Source: Pleurodeles waltl
Taxonomy: Eukaryota > Chordata > Amphibia > Caudata > Salamandridae
NCBI RefSeq assembly: GCF_031143425.1
Contig: NC_090439.1
Coordinates: 642,693,465-642,757,464 of the forward strand
Reading direction: 5' to 3'
Length of the DNA: 64,000 nucleotides
Shown: positions 45,026 through 53,675 of the stretch, in pieces
How positions within the stretch are numbered: position 1 is the stretch's first letter
How the letters are laid out: each line of letters starts with the position of its first letter
Made by a program: the position numbers and the translations under genes
The notes under the pieces: model-generated
Seen by the model: only the letters and a program-made list of their open reading frames with translations
Told to the model about the DNA's origin: nothing
The model's database searches: none

Positions 45026-48000
45026 TCAATCAACGGAGTCCATAAAACTTTTCTTTTCTATTGGTATCTCTTCTTCTTCTTCGTTCTCAATGCTTAGAGA
45101 TACAAACTCGTCAGTCCAATCGTCATTGACTGCATATGCCCATTCAGGACCGGAATATCTTCTGTTCGGTATCCTTTTCCTTTTCAATTTTGCTTCTCTT
45201 TTCGATTCTGCTTCGCTGGTACTTTCCTCTTTTGTCAAGTCTTTTTCTTCACTTGACGATTGTTCCACAACAGTCACTTCCTTTCTTTTCTCTTTCACTT
45301 TTGGCCTTCCTCCCTCGTTCAAACTTTCTTTACCCCTTTCTTTTATTGGTGAAATACTTAGTCTTCTCTTTGCACCGTGTCCATTTGATGGACCTGCAAT
45401 CTTTTCTGTGGACGCTTGAACCTTTTCGTTCTGTTCTGACTCGTCCCCTCCTTCTGGGGAATCAATCACGTTCTCTTTTTCTTTTTCTGTATCGTCTGCT
45501 TCTGGGAAAGCCCTCCTCTGATCAGGCTCTCCTGCTTTTTCAACTTTTTCGAGCCCTTCGTCACCGTTACTTTCGTCAGGCTCTTTATCACTTTCAGCTG
45601 CTTCAGGTTCTTTGTCACCTTCAGCTGCTTCAGGCTTTTTGCTACCCTCAGCTGCTTCAGGTTGTTTGTCACCTTCAGCTGCTTCGTCTCTGTCTGAACT
45701 TTCTCCTTGGTCTCCCCCAAGCGAGTTGGTCTCTTCGTCGTCAGAGAATATCTCTTTCTCTCCCGTTTCTGCCTGTTCACTTTCAGTTCGGTTTTGTTCT
45801 GTCTCAGCACTCAGCACTGTTTTGTCAGGCACTGGCAGTTTTAGCGCTTCAACTTCCTCATCTGTGGGACACAACACCTTCTTTGTGTGACTGGCGTGAA
45901 TCCAGTTGGGAACCCCCGCACACTTCACAGCGGTAGTTGTCGTCAGGATCACTTGGAAAGGGCCTTTCCAACGGGGTTCCAGACACGACTTTCTCACGTG
46001 CTTCTTTACCACGACCCAGTCACCTGCTTTCAGTGTGTGTCCTGGACCTTGAATCGGTGGCAAGGTGGTCGCTTCCACCTGGTGAGAGAAAGAGCGAACC
46101 ACGTCAGCTAGACCCTTGCAGTAGTCTAACACCATATTATCTGTAATATTCAAAAGCGCGTTTGCGGGAACTGCAGGAAGTCTCATAGCCCTGCCCATGA
46201 GAATTTCATGCGGAGACAATCCAGTCTTTCTATCAGGAGTGTTTCTCATTGACATTAGCACCAAGGGCAATGCGTCAGGCCATTTCAAATTTGTCGATGC
46301 ACATATTTTCGCCATTCTTGATTTCAGTGTACCATTCATCTGCTCCACCAGTCCTGATGCTTCAGGGCGATAGCTACAGTGCAGCTTTTGCTCAATGTTC
46401 AGCGCTTCGCAAAGTAACTTTATCACCTCGTTATTGAAGTGACTTCCCCTATCTGATTCTAAAGAGATCGGGAATCCGAAACGTGGTATTAACTCTCTCA
46501 ACAATAGCTTTGCAACTGTAAGGCTGTCATTTCTACGTGTGGGGTATGCCTCAATCCAGTGACTAAAAATGCACACAATCACCAACACATACTTCAGACC
46601 TCCATGCACAGGCATCTCAATGAAGTCCATCTGCATACGACTAAAAGGCCCGCTTGCCCTACCAATGTGGCTCGCTTTCACAACTGTTCCCTTTCCTGGA
46701 TTCATCTGCTGGCAAGTGACACATCGATGGCAAACTGCTTCTGCAGCTTGACGAAATCTGGGGTTAAACCAATCAGTTTTGAACAATCTTATCATGGCAT
46801 CTCTCCCTAGGTGAGCTTGCCCATGATAGAACCGCGCAAGCTGTGATAAGAGACTATTTGGCAAAACAAATTTTCCCTCATGTGAAACCCATAACTCGTC
46901 TTGTCTCTTTATACATTGTGATTTAATCCAGGAATCTCTTTCATCCTCCCTGACATTATTTTGTAATGCTTTTAATTCATCTATTGTATCTACGACCTTC
47001 AAGGCAAATGCTTCAGCTGGTTCGAGTTCTGGCTCATTTATCGTATTCCAATCATCCCTGAGTAATATACAGTTCAAGGCACAAAATCTTGCGACTTGAT
47101 CCGCATATGCATTTCCCAGAGAAACATAGTCCTGTCCTTTCGTGTGAGCACTACACTTTACCACTGTAACTTCGGCTGGCACTTGAATGGCGTGTAACAA
47201 TTCCCTTATCCTCTCCCCGTTCTTCACTGGGGATCCTGAAGAAGTCAAGAAGCCTCTCTGTGACCATAGTTGTCCAAAGTCATGCACAATCCCAAACCCG
47301 TATTGACTATCAGTGTAAATGGTGACTTTCATCAATGCAGACAGTTGACATGCTCTTGTAAGGGATACAAGTTCTGCTACTTGTGCAGAATAGACTCCTT
47401 GAAGCCATCCCGCTTCCAAGACCCCTGTTACAGTACATACAGCATATCCTGCTTTCAAAATCCCCATCCCGTCTCTTAGACATGAACCATCAACAAAAAG
47501 AATTTGGTCATTTTCATCAAGCTTAGTATCTTTAATGTCCGGTCGAGGTTTTGTGCAAAATTCAGTCACCTGAAGGCAGTCATGCTCGACGTCTTCAGCG
47601 TTCTCAATTTCAGCATTTTCTCCAGGGAGCAAGGTTGCTGGATTCAACGTAGTGCACCTTTTCAGCTGCACATTCGGTGAGCCCAGAATTATCGTTTCAT
47701 ACCTTGTGAGTCTTGCTCCGGTCATGTGTTGCGTTCGGGAGCGGGTCAAAAGTATCTCAACTGAGTGAGGGACCATGACTGTTACTGGGTGTCCCATCAC
47801 TATTCCTTCACTCTGAGTGAGGCTGATACCAACTGCTGCTACGGCGCGCAAACACCCTGGAAGTGCTGCTGCGACCGGATCCAAAGTAGCAGAAAAATAT
47901 GCTACTGGTCTGTTTACGCCACCATGGGCTTGAGTCAAGACAGACAAAGAACATGCATCACGTTCATGACAAAACAATGTGAAAGGCTTTGTGTAATCAG

Positions 48001-50899
48001 GCATACCTAAAGCTGGAGCCCTGCACATGCATTCTCTCAATTCAACGAAAGCATCCATCTCATTTCCTTTCAGCTCAATTTGATCCAAGGCATCCTTCTG
48101 GGTCAGCTTCAGTAAAGGCTTTGCTAGAGCCGAGAAGTTGGGAATCCACTGGCGACAGTAGCCCACCATTCCCAAAAACTTCCTCACCTCCCTCCTTGTC
48201 TTTGGTGGACTCATCTGAAGTACACTCGTTATTCTTTCCTTCATTATTCTCCGTGACCCTTTCTCTATCTGGTGACCCAAGTATTTCACTTTCTTCCGAC
48301 AGAACTGTAATTTGGAAGGAGACACCTTATGTCCATTCCTTCCCAAATGATTCAACAGAGCAATGGTATCGGCTGTGCAGCCACTTTCCGTCTTTGATGC
48401 AACCAGTAAGTCATCAATGTACTGTACTAGTGTTGACTCGAATGGCAATTCTAATGCTTCCAAATCTTTCTTTAGAATCTGATTGAAGATTGACGGTGAC
48501 TCAGAAAACCCTTGAGGAATTCGACACCAACTGTACACTCTGTCTAAGAATTTGAAACAAAAGAGGAATTGGCTGTCCTCATGAAGAGGCACAGAAAAGA
48601 ATGCTTGTGACAAATCGATGACTGAGAACCATTCGGCATCGCAAGGAATTTGAAACATTATCACAGCTGGATTCGGTACGACAGGGCAGCACTTGACTAT
48701 GATGTCATTTATTTTTCTCAAGTCCTGCACAAGTCGGACATTTCCACTTGGCTTTATCAGTCCCATTATTGGTGAATTACATGGACTGCTTAACACTTCT
48801 TTCAGTACTCCCTGCTTTACAAATTCGTCAATAAGTTGAGCAACTTTCATGAGGGTGTCTTGTGCCATGTGGTATTGTGGGGTCTGGGGAAAGATTGCAT
48901 TGGGCTTTACAGCCACTTTCACTGGTTCCACTCCTTTCATCAATCCCACCTCTTTCCCTGTCATGTCCCACACTTCCTTTCCGACTGTCTCCCGTAATTC
49001 GGCTGGAATATCTTCTTCAGTTATCATCGGGAAAAGACAAATCAGAGGATACTCTTCATCTACAGTTTCCATCTCGTCCCCCTCTACACTGTCCTCTTCT
49101 TCCCCATCACTGCTCGTCTGTATTGTTATTCCTTTGTTCGAACACATGATCGAACAACCCAATTTGCACAATAGGTCTCTCCCTAATAGTGCTATCGGGC
49201 TTGAGTCACACACCACAAACTGATGTACCCCTTGATAATTACCGATGCTGACTGGTACCGGATCTGTTATTGGGTTCGTCAGATGTCTGTTTGCTACTCC
49301 CACCACTTGGACTGTCCTCCCTGAGAGTGGCAAATTTGGTACTTCACTACTCTTAACAGTTGAACGTGTGGCTCCCGTGTCAACCAAGAATGAGACACGA
49401 TGACCCATTACTCTTCCCTCTACGTACGGACCCCTTTGATCAACTTCCAAGGATGCTGCAAGCACACAATCTCCTTCTTCTTCTGAACTTTCACTCTCCC
49501 ATACATTGTTTATTCCACTCTCACTGTGTAGTGGGAACTGTTGTACGGTGCCATTTGTACTCATTACCTGACCCGAGACCTGTGGAGGAACCATCATTTG
49601 CTGCTGACCCATTGGTGCAAAGGGTATTTGCATTTGCTGATTAGGTACCATAGGTAACTGCTGTTGCATTGGCTGCATTTGCATCATCTGCATACGAGGC
49701 ATCTGCATCTGCTGCGGCTGCATAGGTTGTAATCCCTGCAGCTGATTTATGGTCTGAAAATTTGGGCTTGGACCTCTCATTTTCGGTCCCCTCATTGTCT
49801 GAAATGCATTGACATCATTGTTTTGCTGACCAACACCTGCACCTGCACCTTCCTGCACCACCATCGGGCACTCGCGTTTCCAATGACCGACAATTCCGCA
49901 CACGTGACACGGCATCACCTTCTTCATTGCCTGCACACCCGTCACAACAGTGTTCAAATCCGGACCATTATTCACAAAACCTCCTCTGCCTCTGCCTCTG
50001 GCCTGTGGCTGAAACGTCATGTTTCCCTGCAACTGCGGCTGCTGTTGCGGTACCTGCTCTTGGAATCCTTGCAACCCTTGCAGACCTTGCAAACCTGTTT
50101 GAGCTGCCTTAAGCTGCATCATCATCACCTTCTCTTTCAACTTTTTCTGTTTCACTTCAATTTCGTCACTACAGTATTTCGCATAATTCAACACCTCATC
50201 AATCGGTTTCGATTGCCAACAAATCAAATGCGACTTTATCATCTGACTTATCTCTGGTCTCAACCCTTCCACAAATCTGAACACAAAATGAAGCATGTCC
50301 TTCGCCTCGATTGTTTCCGTGCCACTGTAATTCTTGAACGCCTTCAACAACCTCTCATAGTAACTATGAATCGATTCTTTAGTCTCTTGGGCAGTTCGAT
50401 CAATCTTCTGCCAATCCACGTTTTTCGCGGGTATCTTCGTTTTCAAATGCTCAATCACCTTATAGTACAAGCCCATCACCATAGGTGATGGTGCGCCCGT
50501 CTCCCTATCTCTCTCTGGTTCACTTGTCGGCCAACCTACAGCTCTTTTGCAATCCTCCCACAAGTCTGCTGGAACCACAATCTCAAAGAGAGTGTTCAGG
50601 TCCTCCCAGAGACATTGTGCAAGCTTCACAAACCTATCAGTCTGTTGATACCATTCAATCGGCTTCTCTCTCAGTTTGGGAAAATCGTCCGTAAATGACT
50701 GAATGTCACTTCTGTGCCATGGTACATGTATTAATTTTCCCCCTGCTGTCTCCCTCATTGGTAACATAGTTACTGTATCACTGCTCTGTGGTCTTTTCTC
50801 ATTGTGCTCTGTAGCGCTGTCCCTCCTCTTCTCCTTTCTCTTTACCCACCTGCTTTCCCACTTGTCTAAGCACCTCCACACTTGTGCACTCTGCAACAA
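45026..50899 (-). CDS. pol: ERV-C Gag C-terminus, protease, RT, RNase H, integrase and acidic tail (1,957 codons)
   Basis: One continuous frame. Capsid (about 45-260); zinc knuckle C331-X2-C334-X4-H339-X4-C344; M/Q-rich linker (about 385-440); protease DTGA 507-510 and GRD 573-575; RT with Asp762 and YIDD 827-830; RNase H with D1137, E1176, D1197 and D1267; integrase HHCC (H1359, H1363, C1393, C1396) and D1425-X57-D1483-X35-E1519; a WKGPF-type C-terminal domain (about 1625-1675). Residues about 1680-1957 are an acidic, Lys/Glu/Ser-rich tail with no recognised domain. The listed first Met is only the first after the frameshift: the true start is upstream in gag, and a one-base deletion cuts the link. 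No stop separates gag from pro-pol. All catalytic residues are present. Confidence 0.93.
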   Translation of the reverse strand: MLQSAQVWRCLDKWESRWVKRKEKRRDSATEHNEKRPQSSDTVTMLPMRETAGGKLIHVPWHRSDIQSFTDDFPKLREKPIEWYQQTDRFVKLAQCLWEDLNTLFEIVVPADLWEDCKRAVGWPTSEPERDRETGAPSPMVMGLYYKVIEHLKTKIPAKNVDWQKIDRTAQETKESIHSYYERLLKAFKNYSGTETIEAKDMLHFVFRFVEGLRPEISQMIKSHLICWQSKPIDEVLNYAKYCSDEIEVKQKKLKEKVMMMQLKAAQTGLQGLQGLQGFQEQVPQQQPQLQGNMTFQPQARGRGRGGFVNNGPDLNTVVTGVQAMKKVMPCHVCGIVGHWKRECPMVVQEGAGAGVGQQNNDVNAFQTMRGPKMRGPSPNFQTINQLQGLQPMQPQQMQMPRMQMMQMQPMQQQLPMVPNQQMQIPFAPMGQQQMMVPPQVSGQVMSTNGTVQQFPLHSESGINNVWESESSEEEGDCVLAASLEVDQRGPYVEGRVMGHRVSFLVDTGATRSTVKSSEVPNLPLSGRTVQVVGVANRHLTNPITDPVPVSIGNYQGVHQFVVCDSSPIALLGRDLLCKLGCSIMCSNKGITIQTSSDGEEEDSVEGDEMETVDEEYPLICLFPMITEEDIPAELRETVGKEVWDMTGKEVGLMKGVEPVKVAVKPNAIFPQTPQYHMAQDTLMKVAQLIDEFVKQGVLKEVLSSPCNSPIMGLIKPSGNVRLVQDLRKINDIIVKCCPVVPNPAVIMFQIPCDAEWFSVIDLSQAFFSVPLHEDSQFLFCFKFLDRVYSWCRIPQGFSESPSIFNQILKKDLEALELPFESTLVQYIDDLLVASKTESGCTADTIALLNHLGRNGHKVSPSKLQFCRKKVKYLGHQIEKGSRRIMKERITSVLQMSPPKTRREVRKFLGMVGYCRQWIPNFSALAKPLLKLTQKDALDQIELKGNEMDAFVELRECMCRAPALGMPDYTKPFTLFCHERDACSLSVLTQAHGGVNRPVAYFSATLDPVAAALPGCLRAVAAVGISLTQSEGIVMGHPVTVMVPHSVEILLTRSRTQHMTGARLTRYETIILGSPNVQLKRCTTLNPATLLPGENAEIENAEDVEHDCLQVTEFCTKPRPDIKDTKLDENDQILFVDGSCLRDGMGILKAGYAVCTVTGVLEAGWLQGVYSAQVAELVSLTRACQLSALMKVTIYTDSQYGFGIVHDFGQLWSQRGFLTSSGSPVKNGERIRELLHAIQVPAEVTVVKCSAHTKGQDYVSLGNAYADQVARFCALNCILLRDDWNTINEPELEPAEAFALKVVDTIDELKALQNNVREDERDSWIKSQCIKRQDELWVSHEGKFVLPNSLLSQLARFYHGQAHLGRDAMIRLFKTDWFNPRFRQAAEAVCHRCVTCQQMNPGKGTVVKASHIGRASGPFSRMQMDFIEMPVHGGLKYVLVIVCIFSHWIEAYPTRRNDSLTVAKLLLRELIPRFGFPISLESDRGSHFNNEVIKLLCEALNIEQKLHCSYRPEASGLVEQMNGTLKSRMAKICASTNLKWPDALPLVLMSMRNTPDRKTGLSPHEILMGRAMRLPAVPANALLNITDNMVLDYCKGLADVVRSFSHQVEATTLPPIQGPGHTLKAGDWVVVKKHVRKSCLEPRWKGPFQVILTTTTAVKCAGVPNWIHASHTKKVLCPTDEEVEALKLPVPDKTVLSAETEQNRTESEQAETGEKEIFSDDEETNSLGGDQGESSDRDEAAEGDKQPEAAEGSKKPEAAEGDKEPEAAESDKEPDESNGDEGLEKVEKAGEPDQRRAFPEADDTEKEKENVIDSPEGGDESEQNEKVQASTEKIAGPSNGHGAKRRLSISPIKERGKESLNEGGRPKVKEKRKEVTVVEQSSSEEKDLTKEESTSEAESKREAKLKRKRIPNRRYSGPEWAYAVNDDWTDEFVSLSIENEEEEEIPIEKKSFMDSVD

Positions 50900-52293
50900 T
50901 TCTCTAAGTGCGCCTTCATGCCTGCTGACCTCATGTGTTCAAAATCTGTGGTCCCAAAATCCAACCTGTAGCTTCTGCTCAAGTGTTTCATCTTGTCTAT
51001 GTCAACCCCGTTTCTGTCAGCTGCTTCCTGTAGGCTCTTATGTACCTTGTTCACTTCCTTCGTAATCCTGGGACATAGATACCTCAGCTCTTCTTCCGTG
51101 TAGGACTCTAACCTGTTCACACCCATGGTCCCTTCCACCAATTCTTGTGCTTCCATGTTCAACCTGACCCTATTCATATAGTCTTCTCCTTTCCCACTGG
51201 CTGAACTCTGTGTGGAATTTAGACTGTTGAACCATTGTGTCAACTGTTGCGCATTCACCCCCATCAGCGTAGCATTCACATCGACTGCCATTGATGGTTG
51301 CGGCAACTTTTCAGTGCTCGATGTTAGAGGTATTATCAGTGGGGGGCTCGACCTCACCAGCGTTGACTGAGCACACATGGGACTAAACTCCATCAAGGAC
51401 CCAGATCCAGTTGGCTGAGCCGCTATCGGAGTTATCCCTGGAGTGTTCTCTATGCACGTCCTTTCTGTCCCATTCTGCAGCATTGATCCCTGACCGCTCA
51501 TACCTAGGTTAGGCTGACTATACAGAGGTACCGGTGGACCTACAGTAATGGGTAGTGATATCGCGTCTGGGTTCTGTCCATTTCCCATGTTCTGTGGCAT
51601 GTTCATGCCCACACCATGGGTCATCATTGCCGGCATGCCCATCTGACTCCCCGTCATTTGAGCATGTGCGTTTCCCCCCTGCATCTGCTTCTGGGGCAGC
51701 AAAAACTGAGTTGATTCAGCTTGTCCCATTGTTTGGTTGTAACCATTCTGTCCTCCCATTGCGGCTGGGTCTAAAATCATTCCCGTACCATTATCGCTGC
51801 TGTAATACCTTGGGACCTGCGACTGATCATTTTCTGCTGGTTTCAATATGGGCACATCTGGATATATTCTCCTAACCTGCGGTATCTGCGGGGTAAACAA
51901 TAAACTCGGGTCCTTAGATCCCGATGACGCTCCTGAACTCTGGGTTTCACTGTTCTGTACCGGTGCCAGAGGGGCAGAACTGGTACTTGGACCCTGTCCA
52001 TCCTCCGCATAAGGTGGTGGATGGTCGTTCAGCAATTGCATTATTAGCTCCTCATCCTCTAACTCCTCTTCTCTTCTCAACTTTTCCTCGTCCTCTCTAT
52101 CCTTGGAACACTTCCTGTCCGTCTTACAGGTAGCTTTCTTACCTGTCTCCTCTTCTTCCTTAGTAATTGCTGGAAACAATTTTATCCCCTGCAATACATC
52201 TGACCTCCACACCTTCTGTGCATTATCCCACCTAGCATCCGCTAGTGTCTTTTCTACCTTTCTCATCCTGGTCTCGAACTTCTTCTGCTGTTG
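50866..52293 (-). pseudogene. gag: ERV-C gag, middle part (late domain to capsid start)
   Basis: Open from just after the TAG at 52,294-52,296 to a TAG at 50,866. It starts with Gln/Lys-rich text (first Met at 52,266), then a charged Glu/Arg/Lys coiled-coil-like stretch, LLNDHPPPYAEDGQG with the PPPY late-domain motif (about 52,010-52,022) that recruits NEDD4-type ligases for budding, a long Pro/Gln/Ser/Met-rich region, and a helical start of capsid. Its last residues are out of frame: after the one-base deletion at 50,907/50,908 it reads about 13 foreign codons and stops, while the natural continuation is in the pol frame. ERV-A is unshifted here. Confidence 0.85.
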
Positions 52294-52605
52294 CTATCTG
52301 GCCATTAGTTCCCAAATCGCTAGAGCCTCAAACTGGGCTGGCCTTGGAGGCACCTTCATGTCGTACATCGTGAATCTCAAATTCTCTAGAATCCTTATAT
52401 TGAATGTCCCATGTATCGGGAACGCTACGCTCCCATGTTTCTCTGTCAGTTTGTGCCATTGCTTTAGCCAAAGACACGGAGCTACCCCCTTCTCTTCCAT
52501 TACAATGTAAGCTGGTGTGCCCTCGGGCGGCGTCCCCTCTCCTACGCTCGCTTTAATGTAAGACTCCCCCTTCATCGCACTCCTAAATGCTTTAAAGAAT
52601 TTCAT
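52294..52605 (-). pseudogene. gag: ERV-C gag N-terminus (matrix), ended by a nonsense codon
   Basis: Begins MKFFKAFRSAMKGESY with A at -3, then PEGTPAYIVMEEKGVAPCLW, a block shared with ERV-A and ERV-B. It stops at TAG (52,294-52,296), after which the same frame stays open for 1,400 bases. ERV-A has CAG (Gln) at the matching codon (14,576-14,578), so a single C-to-T change explains the stop. The usual Gly at position 2 for myristoylation is missing in ERV-A and ERV-C, so membrane targeting would have to rely on basic residues or another signal. Confidence 0.85.
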
Positions 52606-53650
52606 TTTCTCGTCTTTTATTTCACAAAGTTTGTAATCAATAGGTGACTTTAATTCCCGGAATACTCTTCACTTGCCTTTCCCCTTCCAATCGAGCCCCA
52701 CGGACTGCGTCCAATCCGTGCGCGACCCTTCCCTGCAACCAACCTATCCCAGCGCGGCTCCTAGTGACGTCACACTCACACACACTGCGGCTGACAAAGC
52801 CTCGCGGCTAGTCCTCCTTCATTCACCTCCTTTCGTAACAACTTCTTGCATGTATCGCGAGCTACCAAAAAATAAAACAGATCTGTCGGTTTACTACAGG
52901 AAGGGTAACACAATCGCTTCAGGACCTTAGGGACCTTTCACTAGCCTCGGCCGCTATTCCGTCTTTCTCGGTCCCCACGTTCGCAAGCAAATCTGTCCTG
53001 CAGACCTACTCTCAACTTGTCAATGATCTATTCTAGTGCACTTAGAATCTTGTCAAAGCCCGAAGTCGAAGTTTCTTTCACTCCCTAACACACGTACCGA
53101 CTCGTTGACCACGCCCGATCAACCTACTAAACCGCCCAGACCACAACATGGATCAACATACTCCGGAGTCTCTTGACCTCGCAGGGCCCGTCTCAACAAC
53201 AACAACCACGTGGACCTTTTTATGCACAAAGCGCCACACGCACATGAAGTTCGACGACTTCCCTACTCTCACACTCGGAGCCGCACCTCCGCTATTTCTA
53301 TGAAGTTCGACGACTTCACTACTTCTACACTCGGAGTCGCACCTCCGCTATCCTCAAAAAGAAAAATCCTCGCAACCTTTTCACACACCCTGCGGCAATA
53401 AGCTGTGCAAGCGCAAAACCCTAACTTCACTAATACCATCACTAGTACCGCCAACACTGTTTCCACACCTCCATTCTCTCCATTCGCAAGCTCCGAGATC
53501 CCGGGAAAGTCGCGGTGGACCTAGCCCATCATCATTCTGTCAATCTGTTTTACCCAAGAAAAATCTAATTCAACTTCTCGAATGGGGTCTCAAAATGCGT
53601 AACCGTTAATTCAACACCATGTACTCTAGGAGTACAGGGTCCCAAAAGGC
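52606..53650 (-). other. ERV-C leader (5' untranslated region)
   Basis: About 1,045 bp between the primer site and gag. It contains a 56 bp tandem duplication (53,244-53,299 and 53,300-53,355, unit start ATGAAGTTCGACGACTTC), a short hairpin (TGTACTC-TAG-GAGTACA, 53,620-53,636) and an imperfect 22 bp repeat of the primer-proximal sequence (53,585-53,606 against 53,637-53,658). Packaging and dimerisation signals would be expected here but cannot be assigned by eye. Confidence 0.6.
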
Positions 53651-53670
53651 GAAACCGTCCTCTGCTACCA
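53651..53670 (-). promoter_or_regulatory. ERV-C primer-binding site (tRNA-iMet type)
   Basis: On -, TGGTAGCAGAGGACGGTTTC, 5 bp (53,671-53,675) from the LTR end. It is complementary to the 3' end of vertebrate initiator-methionine tRNA with a single mismatch (G where A pairs in the tRNA sequence as I recall it). The same one-mismatch site occurs in ERV-B, so the mismatch is a family trait or reflects the host tRNA. Confidence 0.85.
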
Positions 53671-53675
53671 TCTAC

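Noticed and set aside
45136..45936. 266-codon open frame on + opposite the pol tail
   Set aside because: It is the antisense shadow of the purine-rich, repeat-bearing tail. Its Leu/Phe/Ser-rich text follows from that composition, and no start context or motif supports it.
49823..50488. 221-codon open frame on + opposite gag
   Set aside because: Antisense to the conserved capsid/nucleocapsid frame; no recognisable domain.
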